64,000 nt of DNA from Terriglobales bacterium (GTDB lineage: Bacteria > Acidobacteriota > Terriglobia > Bryobacterales > Bryobacteraceae), in the NCBI GenBank assembly GCA_027485675.1, contig JAIXQP010000053.1:34237-98236 (forward strand). Direction: 5' to 3'. Under the pieces are notes generated by a model, which made no database searches, had not been told where the DNA came from, and worked only from the letters and a program-made list of their open reading frames with translations. This document shows positions 17,663-28,505 of this stretch, piece after piece (the first letter of the stretch is position 1; each line of letters opens with the position of its first letter). The translations under genes were made by a program, and so were the position numbers.

Positions 17663-17681
<19 letters not shown>
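16740..17681 (-). CDS. meaB: Methylmalonyl-CoA mutase-associated G protein chaperone
   Basis: 313 residues. The P-loop is [18 protein letters not shown]. Other G-protein motifs are [36 protein letters not shown] and NKAD in [12 protein letters not shown]. MeaB (ArgK) protects and reactivates adenosylcobalamin-dependent methylmalonyl-CoA mutase. Its start overlaps the end of the mutase gene by 19 bases, so the two are co-translated. The last codons contain a TGTC-N10-GACA palindrome thought to serve the downstream gene pair. Confidence 0.95.
16754..16771. promoter_or_regulatory. Candidate XRE operator, copy 2
   Basis: TGTCAAGTATTTTTGACA matches copy 1 at 14 of 18 positions with the same outer TGTC and GACA arms. 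It lies in the last codons of meaB. On the minus strand the left arm reads TTGACA and could serve as a -35 element for the downstream membrane/XRE pair, so a bound repressor would block that promoter. Confidence 0.6.
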
Positions 17682-20100
<2,419 letters not shown>

Positions 20101-20104
<4 letters not shown>

Positions 20105-20550
20105 GCGTGGGGGTCCTGGACGATTTCAAGAAGATAGCCGAGCGGGGCTTCGGCGGGGGACTTGGGATGGACGAAGAAGACGGTGGTGCCGTGGGAGCCG
20201 GGGCGCGGGGCGGGGTCGAGGAGTTGGTAGTGCAACGCCTGGAGGTGGGCGTAGGCGGCGTAAATGTCAGTCACGGCGAGGGCGAGGTGGGCAAAGGCCG
20301 GCCGCGGTTTCTCCAGTTGGCGGGCCACGGGGCTGGAGGGAGAGAGCGGCGAGAGAAGCTGCAACAGCGGAGGACCGGAGGGAGGCTGGAGCAGGACCTC
20401 ATGCACCTGATCGGAGCCGAGGACATCTTCGCGATGCAGGATGGCGAAGCCGAGAGCCTGGTAGGCCGACAACTGGGCTGCGAGTTGATCGGAGGGGACG
20501 GCCAGGGCGAAATGGTGGATGCCGAGGAGGCCGGGGAGCGAGGGGAGCAC
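20101..20550 (-). CDS. mce: Methylmalonyl-CoA epimerase
   Basis: 149 residues from a GTG at 20548-20550; this start is chosen because the family begins about here ([18 protein letters not shown]). An upstream extension to 20679 is open but unlike the family. No strong ribosome site is seen, so the start is uncertain. Glyoxalase-fold metal ligands are visible in IHHFAL, in FAHLALAV and in the Glu of YLLEIVQ. It converts S- to R-methylmalonyl-CoA, the substrate of the mutase whose ATG overlaps its stop (ATGA). Confidence 0.88.
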
Positions 20551-20694
20551 TGTAGATATGGTCGCGCAAAACACTGGGGATTGGGCCGCAGGGTTGCGTA
20601 TCGGGACCCACGGCATCCTGTTGAACTTGTTGATTTTGCTACAGGGTGAGTATGGCCGCGGGATTGCAGTGGTTACCAATTGAGGTGGATTACC

Positions 20695-21483
20695 ATGCGA
20701 ATTCTATTCAGTTTTAGCACCCTCGTTCTTGCTAGCCTCCTGTCTGGGCAAACGCAGATCAAACGGGTGCCGATTACGCCGACCAAGATAACGGACGGCG
20801 CCGAGATGTATCGGACCTACTGTGCCAGTTGCCACGGCACGGACGGCAAAGGATCCGGCCCCGCAGCAGCGGCGCTGAATGGACCAATGCCGGATCTGAC
20901 CAAGCTGGCGCAGGCGAATGAGGGGCCGTTTCCGACTGAGTCGGTCCTGTTGACGCTGGGCCGGGTCCGAGGAGCCGGGGCGCACGGCAGCGAAGAGATG
21001 CCGATCTGGGGCGATGTGTTCCGGGGCAGCGGCTTTGGGTCGGAGGAGGTAGTGGTCCAGCTTCGCCTTTATAACTTAACGCGGTATCTCGAACAGATAC
21101 AGGATCCTCCGTCGGTAAAGATGGTGAAGGTCAAGAAGCCTTTGGCGACGAATGTGACCGATATCCGGGCCTCGTCGGGAGCCGACATGTATGCGGCGTA
21201 TTGTTCGAGTTGCCATGGGATGCAGGGGCTGGGAGACGGTCCGGCGGCCGCCGGGCTGAAGAAGCGGCCGAGCGACCTGACCATGCTCTCGACGAACAAT
21301 CGCGGCGCGTTTCCGTCGGCGAGTCTGACACAGTTGCTGGACCGGGAACCGGGCACCGCGGCGCATGGGTCGAAAGAGATGCCGGTGTGGGGCGATGCGT
21401 TCCGGGGGGCGGGCGAGTCCGCGGCCTTGGCGCAGTTACGCATCCATAACATCGTGGCCTATCTTCGGTCCATCCAGCGATAG
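20695..21483 (+). CDS. Secreted diheme cytochrome c
   Basis: 262 residues from ATG 20695, which has GAGGTGG about 8 bases upstream. A signal peptide (MRILFSFSTLVLASLLSG) is followed by two tandem cytochrome domains with CASCH at 43-47 and CSSCH at 170-174. Each domain ends in a matching EMPIWGDVFRG or EMPVWGDAFRG segment that supplies the distal Met, so the protein arose by domain duplication. Likely a periplasmic electron carrier. It diverges from the methylmalonyl-CoA operon. Confidence 0.93.
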   Translation: MRILFSFSTLVLASLLSGQTQIKRVPITPTKITDGAEMYRTYCASCHGTDGKGSGPAAAALNGPMPDLTKLAQANEGPFPTESVLLTLGRVRGAGAHGSEEMPIWGDVFRGSGFGSEEVVVQLRLYNLTRYLEQIQDPPSVKMVKVKKPLATNVTDIRASSGADMYAAYCSSCHGMQGLGDGPAAAGLKKRPSDLTMLSTNNRGAFPSASLTQLLDREPGTAAHGSKEMPVWGDAFRGAGESAALAQLRIHNIVAYLRSIQR

Positions 21484-21494
21484 GCAGGGGAACG

Positions 21495-22172
21495 GTGCAG
21501 CGATTTCACGACCGGCGCGAGGCGGGGATGATGCTGGCGGAGGCGTTGCGATCTTTTCGCAGCGTTCCGGGAGGCTTGGTGCTGGCACTGCCGCGCGGCG
21601 GGGTGGTGTTAGGGAGGGAGGTCGCGCGAGCGCTCGATCTTCCTCTCGATGTCTGCCTCGTCCGCAAACTGGGGGTGCCGTGGCAGCCGGAGTTGGCCAT
21701 GGGCGCTTTGGCCTTGGGCGAGGTGGTGGTTCTCGATGATGCGCTCTTGCGCCAACTGGGGATTCCACAGATCGAGGTGGAACGGGAGATCGCGCTCGAG
21801 CGAACGGAGTTGCTGCGGAGAGACCGGCTCTACCGGAGCGGGCGTGGACCGCTGGAGGTCCGTGGGCGGAAGGTGATTCTGGTGGACGATGGCATCGCCA
21901 CCGGAGCCACGATGGAGGCGGCCATCACGGCCATGCGGAAGCTGGGCGCGGCGAAGGTGATCGTTGGGGTTGGGGTCTCGCCGGCGGGCACGGCCGAGCG
22001 GTTGGCACGGGCGGCGGATCAGGTGATCAGCGTGATGGCGCCACAGGAAATGGGAGCGGTGGGGGAATGGTACGTGGAGTTCCCGCAGGTGGAGGACGCT
22101 GCGGTGCTGGCGTTGCTCCGCGCGGCGGAAGAAGGGACCAAGGAAATGGAGAATTTCTATGAAAGTAGGTGA
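21495..22172 (+). CDS. Phosphoribosyltransferase-domain protein
   Basis: 225 residues from a GTG at 21495, 11 bases after the cytochrome stop. It has VLALPRGGVVLGREVARALD near the N terminus and the PRPP-binding loop VILVDDGIATGATMEAAI near residue 130. The insertion between them and the C-terminal MAPQEMGAVGEWYVEFPQVED match stand-alone phosphoribosyltransferases often found next to CBS or stress proteins in bacteria. The reaction is unknown. It overlaps the following CBS gene by 14 bases. Confidence 0.9.
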   Translation: MQRFHDRREAGMMLAEALRSFRSVPGGLVLALPRGGVVLGREVARALDLPLDVCLVRKLGVPWQPELAMGALALGEVVVLDDALLRQLGIPQIEVEREIALERTELLRRDRLYRSGRGPLEVRGRKVILVDDGIATGATMEAAITAMRKLGAAKVIVGVGVSPAGTAERLARAADQVISVMAPQEMGAVGEWYVEFPQVEDAAVLALLRAAEEGTKEMENFYESR

Positions 22173-22617
22173 TCTGGCGACAGCCGGCGTGGTGAGCGCC
22201 GATGGCTCGTTGACCGTCGTGAAGGCGGCCAAGCTGATGCGGGACCACCATGTCGGAGACGTGGTGGTGACGGAAGAGACCGAGAGCGGCAGCAAACCGG
22301 TAGGTATCGTAACCGACCGGGACCTGGTGGTGGGGGTAATCGGTTTGGGCCTGGATCCGGCGGTGTTTACGATCGGCGATGTGGTGCAGTCGCCGGTGCA
22401 TACCGCGGTGGCGGACGAGGAGGCGGATGTTGTGATCGAAAGGATGCGTGCGCTGGGAATCCGCCGGGTTCCCGTCGTGGATACTCGGGGTAACCTGGAC
22501 GGCATCTTCACGATGGATGACTATGTCGCCTACCTGGGGCAGCAATTGCAGAACATCCGCGACTTAGTCCAGAACGAGCGAATGCGCGAGGAAGATTCGC
22601 GGGTAGCCATCAATTGA
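22159..22617 (+). CDS. Tandem CBS-domain protein
   Basis: 152 residues made of two CBS repeats: LATAGVVSADGSLTVVKAAK to IVTDRDLVVGVIG, then VQSPVHTAVADEEADVVIER to VVDTRGNLDGIFTMDD. A short charged tail follows. CBS pairs bind adenine nucleotides and report energy state. The gene overlaps the phosphoribosyltransferase gene by 14 bases and ends 8 bases inside the end of the opposing histidine kinase gene. A second CBS protein is at 27.9 kb. Confidence 0.93.
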   Translation: MKVGDLATAGVVSADGSLTVVKAAKLMRDHHVGDVVVTEETESGSKPVGIVTDRDLVVGVIGLGLDPAVFTIGDVVQSPVHTAVADEEADVVIERMRALGIRRVPVVDTRGNLDGIFTMDDYVAYLGQQLQNIRDLVQNERMREEDSRVAIN

Positions 22618-24550
22618 GCGACGGCGCGAACGGAACATCCACCTCCACGCGAGTGCCGCTGCCCGGCGCCGAGTGGACGGCGAAGTGGCCGCCGAGGTCT
22701 CGGGCCCGCTCCTCCATACTGATCAGACCCAAGCCCGCTGAGCGGCGGGAAGGATCCGGTTTGAAGCCGCAGCCATCGTCGATGACGACGAGACTGAGGT
22801 GGCCATCGTTGGCCGCAACGTGGATGGAAACATTCTCGGCATCGGCGCTCTTGACCGCATTGTGGACGGCCTCCTGGGCGATGCGGTAGAGGGCCACGGT
22901 GGTGGCGGTGGGGATCGTCTCCGGCAGCGGATCGGCCACCAGATGCACCCGCGGCCTTTCGAGCACGTCCGCATCGCTCACCAGGCTTTCGAGGGCAGGA
23001 ACCAACCCGGAGTATTCGAGCGTGCTGGGGTGGAGACGGTGCGAGATGGCGCGGACCTTATCGTGAATCAGGTCGACCTGTTGGCGGGCTTCTTCGAGAC
23101 GGTCCAAGAGTTTCTTATGCGCGCTATCGACCTCCTGCTTGAGGAATCCCAACTTCATGCCCAGCAAAGAGATCGTCTGCGTCAGGTCATCGTGAATGTT
23201 CCGCGCAATGCGGCGGCGTTCCTCTTCCTGGGCCTTGAGGAGCTTGCCGGCGAGCGACTGCAGATGGCGGCGATAGGCGACGCGGTCCGTAACGTCCTGA
23301 ATGAAGGCGACGGTGAGGTCTCCCTCCGGCGCCGAAATGGAACTCAGGCTGATTTCCACGGGTACTTCCGCGCCGTCCTTACGGAGGGCGGGCATCTCCG
23401 CTCCGCTGGCCATTGGCCGGGTGCGCGGCGCGACAGAATAACTCTGGTGGTGAGCGGCATGGGCCGGGCGGAATGACTCGGGAATCAGTTGGAGCAAATC
23501 CGTCTGCAAGAGTTCGTCCCGGGAGTAGCCGAACAGTTGCGCGGCGGCGGGATTCGCAATCTTGATCTTTCCCGCCGCGTCGACCCCCAGGATCGCCTCC
23601 GCTGCGTTTTCCACCACAGCCCGGAACTTGGCTTCGCTGATCTGGAGCGATCGTTCGGCCTTATGCCGGCTGGTGACATCAATTCCAGTGGCGATGACGT
23701 AGGCGACATGTCCGTCCTGGTCGCGCATCGTGGTGTTCGTCCATGCAATCCGGCGGCGGCTGCCATCGCTCGCCAGCCAGTCGTTTTCATGCGCATTGGA
23801 GTAGGCGCCGCTCACGAGTTCACCGAAGATGGATTCGGTCTCCGGGATGTGGTCCTGAGGAATGAACGTCCACACGAGGCGGCCGCGGGCATCGCTCTGC
23901 GAAAAACCGGTGAGGCTCTCACAGGCGCGATTAAACTCCAGAACGCGGCCGTTGGGATCGAGGACGAGAACCAAGGCGCCCACCGTATCGAGGACGGCGG
24001 CGATGAAATCGTAACGTTCCCGCAGATCGTTCCGGCTTTGTTCGAGCGCCGCCTGGCCGCGGAGGATCTCCTGATTGGCGGCCACCAGTTCGGTAATCGT
24101 GGCCCGCAACTCGTCGTTGGCGGCTTCCAGTTCCACGGCAAGGTCATCGGCGGAGTGCACCGGGGCTGTGGCCGTTGTGGGGCCCTGGAGTCCGTCTTCC
24201 TGCGGATTCAGTTCGATTCGCCAGCAACTGGCCTTCACCGGAGACACGGTGAGCGCGGCGAACCTCCGGAGCCCAACTTCCAGATATTCTACGCGGGGGA
24301 CGTGCACGGGGGACTTGCTTTGCCGGGCCTGCTCCAACGCTTCGAGCACGGCGGGGTGAAGCGATGGGGTGAGTAAGTCGGGAAGACGCAAAGTGACTTC
24401 CCCGCGGAGGAGATTGGTCCGCAGCGCGGTGTAGCCAATCAACTCCACCACTCGTAACTGCTCATCGATGATCAGGCCTATGGACTGCATTCTGGAACCG
24501 GTTCCTGTACTGATTGATCCCGCCGGGGACCGGCTCAATTGTATCCTCAT
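22610..24550 (-). CDS. PAS-containing sensor histidine kinase (NarX/DegS class)
   Basis: 646 residues from ATG 24550; an alternative start is the ATG at 24490. No membrane segment is seen, so it is cytoplasmic. After an N-terminal sensory region there is a coiled coil (LEAANDELRATITELVAANQ), two PAS domains (VLDTVGALVLVLDPNGRVLE; VVENAAEAILGVDAAGKIKI), a HisKA_3 domain with the phospho-accepting His in RRIARNIHDDLTQTIS near residue 452, and a HATPase ending VVIDDGCGFKPDPSRRSAGL. Kinases of this class pair with LuxR-type regulators such as the one at 27.0 kb. The first PAS region resembles the PAS/linker of CheB-CheR hybrids. Confidence 0.93.
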   Translation of the reverse strand: MRIQLSRSPAGSISTGTGSRMQSIGLIIDEQLRVVELIGYTALRTNLLRGEVTLRLPDLLTPSLHPAVLEALEQARQSKSPVHVPRVEYLEVGLRRFAALTVSPVKASCWRIELNPQEDGLQGPTTATAPVHSADDLAVELEAANDELRATITELVAANQEILRGQAALEQSRNDLRERYDFIAAVLDTVGALVLVLDPNGRVLEFNRACESLTGFSQSDARGRLVWTFIPQDHIPETESIFGELVSGAYSNAHENDWLASDGSRRRIAWTNTTMRDQDGHVAYVIATGIDVTSRHKAERSLQISEAKFRAVVENAAEAILGVDAAGKIKIANPAAAQLFGYSRDELLQTDLLQLIPESFRPAHAAHHQSYSVAPRTRPMASGAEMPALRKDGAEVPVEISLSSISAPEGDLTVAFIQDVTDRVAYRRHLQSLAGKLLKAQEEERRRIARNIHDDLTQTISLLGMKLGFLKQEVDSAHKKLLDRLEEARQQVDLIHDKVRAISHRLHPSTLEYSGLVPALESLVSDADVLERPRVHLVADPLPETIPTATTVALYRIAQEAVHNAVKSADAENVSIHVAANDGHLSLVVIDDGCGFKPDPSRRSAGLGLISMEERARDLGGHFAVHSAPGSGTRVEVDVPFAPSLN

Positions 24551-24627
24551 GTCGAGTGGGAGTCACCCGGGTGCGAACAGGCGCCAGAGCTTAGGGAGGA
24601 GTTTGGAGTCATCATGAGGATGCCAAA

Positions 24628-25197
24628 CTAAGCGGGCCGGCTGAGCAGGTTACCCTGCATGCGAGGAGGTTGCAACTTCACCACCGGGACCACTTCCACC
24701 GTCGATTCATCCACTTCCACCGAGACCGAGCGCTCCAGGAGCGTAACGGAGAGCACCAGCCGGTTCCCCTTTTTCGTGTCGAGGAGAATCCCTTCAACGC
24801 CTTGGAGCGGGCCAAAGCCGACGCGCACGCGCTGGCCGACGGCAAGGTACGGCGTAGGTTCGCACGCCACCCCGGCGCCCATGGCCTGTTGGAGAGCGAG
24901 AATCTCACCTTCATTCACCGGCATCCACCGGTTACCGAACCCGACGATCCGCACCACGCCAAAAGCGGACTGCACTAAGGTGCGCTGGGGCAAAGAAAAC
25001 CGGCAGAAGACATAGCCGGGAAAGAGCGGAAACTCCACCGTCTTAAAGCGGTCTGCCCACTTCCGGCGGCTTTCATAACACGGGAGAAACGCCTCGAGAC
25101 CTTTCTCGGCGAGCTGCTTTTCAACCGCCCGCTCATGGCGGACGCGCACATATAGTGCGTACCATTGCGATTCCGTTTGAAGATAAAGTTCGGACAT
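24628..25197 (-). CDS. NusG-family transcription antitermination paralogue
   Basis: 189 residues. The NGN domain occupies residues 10-110 (QWYALYVRVRHERAVEKQLA, EFPLFPGYVFCRFSLPQR). A KOW domain follows (VGQRVRVGFGPLQGVEGILL). Sequence and isolation from secE/rplK mark it as a specialised paralogue of the RfaH/UpxY/LoaP type rather than housekeeping NusG. Such paralogues usually head the polysaccharide or natural-product operon they regulate; none is next to it here. It lies 23 bases after a degenerate receiver gene in a three-gene run with a sigma-54 activator. Confidence 0.92.
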   Translation of the reverse strand: MSELYLQTESQWYALYVRVRHERAVEKQLAEKGLEAFLPCYESRRKWADRFKTVEFPLFPGYVFCRFSLPQRTLVQSAFGVVRIVGFGNRWMPVNEGEILALQQAMGAGVACEPTPYLAVGQRVRVGFGPLQGVEGILLDTKKGNRLVLSVTLLERSVSVEVDESTVEVVPVVKLQPPRMQGNLLSRPA

Positions 25198-25220
25198 GAG
25201 AGAGGGCCTACTTTAACTGG

Positions 25221-25628
25221 TTATGCCGCGTTGGAAGCATTTACAGCAGCTTCCAGCCGCTGATGCTGAGCCAAGACGGCGTCGACGAAACCGAGAGCGT
25301 GAACGAACTCGGCAGAGCGGAGCGGGCGATAGAGAAAATGGAAAGCGCCCAGCCGCTCGAGATCCGCCCACGGAGTGGGAGAACCGAAACGGCTGCAAGC
25401 GATCCAGTGGATGCCGGGATACCGGCGGCACGCCAAGCGGAGGTAGGATCCACCATCCTCGGAGGCATCGATCAAACCCGCAGCAATGGTCCGCCCTTCG
25501 CTCAGGGCCAGATCATCCAACGCCGGAAGCTGTTTGAGCGCCCAGCCGAACTGGGCGCAGAGGGCCGCCAGGTCGATGTGTTCTTCGGAGAAGTCTCCGA
25601 CTGCCAGGAGAATGGGACGCTTATCCAT
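25221..25628 (-). CDS. Degenerate receiver-like protein
   Basis: 135 residues with alternating strand and helix resembling a CheY fold: ILLAVGDF, AAGLIDAS, WIACSRFG and FLYRPLRSAEF. An Asp is present at the phospho-acceptor position (LIDAS), but the acidic pair is reduced to GD and the conserved Lys is replaced (YRPLR), so it is probably not phosphorylated in the usual way. It starts inside the last 8 bases of the sigma-54 activator gene, which itself lacks a receiver, so it may act with that protein in trans. Confidence 0.68.
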   Translation of the reverse strand: MDKRPILLAVGDFSEEHIDLAALCAQFGWALKQLPALDDLALSEGRTIAAGLIDASEDGGSYLRLACRRYPGIHWIACSRFGSPTPWADLERLGAFHFLYRPLRSAEFVHALGFVDAVLAQHQRLEAAVNASNAA

Positions 25629-26682
25629 ATAGAACCTCGGAAGATTCGAGCGGGTCCTTCGCCAATTGGTACTTCTTCATGCGGTACCGCAAACGGTCGC
25701 GGGTGGTGCCCAGAGCTTGTGCGGCCTTGGTTTGGTTCCAGCCGGCGCGAAGAAGAGCCTGGCGAAGCAGGCGAGCCTCACAGACTTCGAGCATATTCTT
25801 CGGGGCCGCCTCCTCGCATTCCGTGGGAACCGGAGCCGCGGGAGCCGTTCGGTCCGGGCGAGCCAGCAGATCGGCCGGCAGATCGTCGAGTTCGATCGTG
25901 TCCCCGGAGCAGACCATGGTCGCGTAGCCGAGAGCATTTTCGAGTTCGCGGACATTGCCCGGCCAGGGATGCAAAACGAACGCCAGAGCGGCTTCCGAGG
26001 ATAAGCGGGCGACGGGCTTACCATAGCGCACCGCCCACTGGCGAAGGAAGTAGTCGATGAGAATCGAAAGGTCGCCCTCGCGTTCGCGGAGGGCCGGCAG
26101 GTGGATCTCCACCATGGCGAGCCGGAAATACAGGTCTTCGCGGAACTGGTGCTCCCGCACGGCGAGTTTCAAGTCTTTATTTGTGGCCGCCACCACACGC
26201 AAATCCAACTTGCGGGACGTCAACGATCCCACCCGCTGCACTTCCCGGTTCTGCAACACCCGCAGCAGCTTCGCTTGCGTCGATAGCGGCATATCGCCGA
26301 TCTCATCCAGGAAGAGCGTGCCTCCATCGGCAAATTCGCACTGCCCGACTTTGTCCTGCAGCGCTCCGGTAAAGGCGCCGCGTACGTGCCCGAACAGCTC
26401 ACTCTCGAACAGAGACTCAACAACAGCGGAACAGTTGAGCGTCACCAAGCGGCCCTTGGCGGGGCTCAACTCATGAAGCGCGCGGGAAGCCAGCTCCTTG
26501 CCGGTGCCCGTCTCTCCGGTCACGAGAACCGTGCGAAAGTGCGGCGCCACCTTCTTAATTCGATCGAAGACCCCCTGCATCTGGGGACTTCGGGCGATCG
26601 CGCCGGGGATGTTGAAAGAATTGCTATTGGGTTCACCAAGAACCGAACGGTATTCCTGGATAGGCAATACGCTAGCACTCAT
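25621..26682 (-). CDS. Sigma-54-dependent activator (AAA+ and Fis domains, no receiver)
   Basis: 353 residues. The AAA+ core has the Walker A GETGTGKE near residue 55, the sigma-54 contact loop GAFTGA near 105, and the Walker B LFLDEIGDM near 125. A Fis-type helix-turn-helix ends the protein (LLRQALLRAGWNQTKAAQAL, GTTRDRLRYRMKKYQ). Only about 30 residues precede the AAA+ domain, so there is no fused sensory domain. The receiver-like and NusG-like genes follow on the same strand. It should remodel sigma-54 polymerase at an enhancer-linked promoter. Confidence 0.94.
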   Translation of the reverse strand: MSASVLPIQEYRSVLGEPNSNSFNIPGAIARSPQMQGVFDRIKKVAPHFRTVLVTGETGTGKELASRALHELSPAKGRLVTLNCSAVVESLFESELFGHVRGAFTGALQDKVGQCEFADGGTLFLDEIGDMPLSTQAKLLRVLQNREVQRVGSLTSRKLDLRVVAATNKDLKLAVREHQFREDLYFRLAMVEIHLPALREREGDLSILIDYFLRQWAVRYGKPVARLSSEAALAFVLHPWPGNVRELENALGYATMVCSGDTIELDDLPADLLARPDRTAPAAPVPTECEEAAPKNMLEVCEARLLRQALLRAGWNQTKAAQALGTTRDRLRYRMKKYQLAKDPLESSEVLYG

Positions 26683-26999
26683 CGAAGGACTCCTCTGTCC
26701 CTTGCGGACTGTGCATCGTGTTTTGGGGCCGCTTGAGAGAGAATGCGGACTGCTTGTCGAAGCGCCGGTTCCCTACCTCAGCCGCCGTTTCCGAGCTACT
26801 TCGATCAGTATATTCAGGGTGCCGCCGGAACTATACTCGTAGTTTCCCTAGGACGACCCGCCTTTCCCACGGGGTGGTAGACCTCAAACAACCTTGGTGC
26901 TATCATCGGCCCACATGCGAACGGGCTTGGCGCCTTCGGCTTTTGAACCGCTGACAAACCGCCAACGCTGAAAACGCATGGATCTGACGCGGAGCGCGA
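26683..26999. promoter_or_regulatory. Divergent regulatory region, 317 bp
   Basis: No gene seen. It separates the sigma-54 activator (minus) and the NarL-type regulator (plus). AGTATA at 26807-26812 and TATACT at 26832-26837 form an inverted pair that could give a -10 box (TATACT) on each strand. The second lies in a near palindrome, GGAACTA (26827-26833) facing TAGTTTCC (26841-26848). Clear -35 elements are lacking. I found no good -24/-12 sigma-54 site. Confidence 0.35.
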
Positions 27000-27647
27000 A
27001 TGAAGCGGAAAACGATCATCCTTGCCGACGACCATGAGTTGGTGCGGGAAGGCTTGCGGCGAATTCTTGAGAACGAATACACATTAGCAGGTACGGTTGG
27101 GGACGGCCGTAGCTTAGTCACTGAGGTGGAAAAGTTACAACCGGATCTTGTTGTCTGTGACATTTCGATGCCGCTGCTGAATGGTCTCGAGGCGCTTAGC
27201 GTGTGCCGGGCAAATGGTTGGCGAACGCGATTTGTTTTCGTCACGGGGAGCCTGGATGTGTCTCTGGCCACCCGGGCCTTCCGCCTGGGCGCGGCAGGAT
27301 ATGTGCTGAAACACGCCGCCACCGAGGAGCTGTTGACGGCGATCCGGGAAGTGCTGATCGGCCGGACCTACATCACCCCGCGCATCGCCGACAAGGTGCT
27401 GCAAAACCTCATGGTGACGCCGGAGGATCGCTCCACGCCGAAAGCAGAGTTGAGTCAACGAGAGCGCGAGGTGCTGCAGTTGATTGCCGAAGGCAAGACG
27501 ATGAAAGAGGCCGCCACGGCGCTGGACGTTTCGCCGCGAACGGTGGAATTTCACAAGAAGAACATCATGGACAAGACCGGTTTGCGGACCACTGCCGAGT
27601 TGTCCCGCTATGCCGTGCGCAGCGGGATTAGCGTCGAGGTCGAGTAG
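27000..27647 (+). CDS. NarL/FixJ-type response regulator
   Basis: 215 residues. The receiver domain has the acidic pair in ILADDHELVREGL (D10, D11), the phospho-acceptor D54 in VVCDISMPLLNG, Thr in FVFVTGS and Lys in YVLKHA. The C-terminal LuxR helix-turn-helix reads LSQREREVLQLIAEGKTMKE and AATALDVSPRTVEFHKKNIM. The output is DNA binding after phosphorylation. The HisKA_3 kinase at 22.6 kb is of the partner class and could be its cognate although other genes lie between. It overlaps the opposing gene by 20 bases. Confidence 0.94.
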   Translation: MKRKTIILADDHELVREGLRRILENEYTLAGTVGDGRSLVTEVEKLQPDLVVCDISMPLLNGLEALSVCRANGWRTRFVFVTGSLDVSLATRAFRLGAAGYVLKHAATEELLTAIREVLIGRTYITPRIADKVLQNLMVTPEDRSTPKAELSQREREVLQLIAEGKTMKEAATALDVSPRTVEFHKKNIMDKTGLRTTAELSRYAVRSGISVEVE

Positions 27648-27894
27648 CTCCGGACCGGGAGGACCGGTGCACGGCGACCGTAAGGACGCCTCGCTCAAGA
27701 TTTACTTGCACATCCGCCAGTTCGGCGTCCGGAGCAAGCAGGTTCAAAAGGAGAACTCCGTCTTCTTCTCTCACGTCAACCTCAGGAACACTCCCGCCGG
27801 GAGGAAGTTCAGACGTCAGCCGGGCGAGAAGTTGGTCTACATCACGAGTAAACCGTTGTACGAGATCATTTGGGCTGGGATAGGTAGCGGGCAT
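27628..27894 (-). CDS. Short Hsp20/alpha-crystallin-like protein, probably truncated
   Basis: 88 residues. After a helical N terminus (PNDLVQRFTRDVDQLLARLT) the segment VPEVDVREEDGVLLLNLLAPD, then LADVQVNLERGVLTVAVHRS, follows the beta-strand pattern of the first half of the Hsp20 domain (PxxDVxExDxxxxxxxxLPG, then VxVxxxxLTI). The second half, including the conserved GxL and IxI motifs, is missing; the frame ends with a basic tail inside the end of the response regulator gene. It may be a small chaperone remnant. It overlaps that gene by 20 bases. Confidence 0.6.
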   Translation of the reverse strand: MPATYPSPNDLVQRFTRDVDQLLARLTSELPPGGSVPEVDVREEDGVLLLNLLAPDAELADVQVNLERGVLTVAVHRSSRSGATRPRR

Positions 27895-27911
27895 GCGGAA
27901 ATCTCCCGGGT

Positions 27912-28349
27912 TCAGGCGGCTGCCCCATTGTGATGGCGCAGGGCTTGGATAGTCGAGACCACTTCGCCGCGAGTGGTCTTTTCGTCGCGAATCGCGATGT
28001 CGGAGAGGGTAATGATGCCGGAGAGGCGGCCGGCTGGATCGACGACGGGGAGGCGGCGTACCTGGGCCTGCCGCATCAGTTGCAGGGCATGGTGGAGGCT
28101 GTCCTGCGTCGAACAGGTCTGCACCGGGGTCGTCTCCACATCCCGCACGGCGAGCTCTTGCGCGGGAAGGCCGCGCGTCCCGAGCGCAATGCAGATGTCG
28201 CGATCGGTGATGATGCCGGCCAGCCGGCCAGCCTCAACGACCGGAAGTGCGCCACAGTCGTTGCTCCACATTAAGGCGACCGCGGCGGCCAGGTTGGTAT
28301 CCGGGGAACAGCACTGGACGGGTTGGGTCATCGCATCTTTTACTGTCAT
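27912..28349 (-). CDS. Tandem CBS-domain protein
   Basis: 145 residues with two CBS domains: AMTQPVQCCSPDTNLAAAVA to GIITDRDICIALGTRG, and VRDVETTPVQTCSTQDSLHH to LSGIITLSDIAIRDE. Both have the ITDRD/ITLSD nucleotide-binding ends. It is not fused to a catalytic domain. It is 17 bases upstream of the Hsp20-like gene on the same strand and is similar in build to the protein at 22.2 kb. Probable adenylate-sensing regulator. Confidence 0.92.
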   Translation of the reverse strand: MTVKDAMTQPVQCCSPDTNLAAAVALMWSNDCGALPVVEAGRLAGIITDRDICIALGTRGLPAQELAVRDVETTPVQTCSTQDSLHHALQLMRQAQVRRLPVVDPAGRLSGIITLSDIAIRDEKTTRGEVVSTIQALRHHNGAAA

Positions 28350-28505
28350 GGATTCCTCGCGACGAATCTGATTGCATCCCGAGGGCCATCTCCGCCTTCC
28401 AAGGACTTAGCGGCCAATGCGGTGGCTGGGTGCGCAACCGGCTGGGGGATTTTGCGCGGGTGTTCGCATTTCTGGGGCAGGTGTAGTAGTGTGATCGGGA
28501 AACTT

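Noticed and set aside
26920..26960. Possible -24/-12 sigma-54 promoter (TTGGCGC...GGC) before the response regulator
   Set aside because: The spacing between the GG and GC elements is two bases too short.
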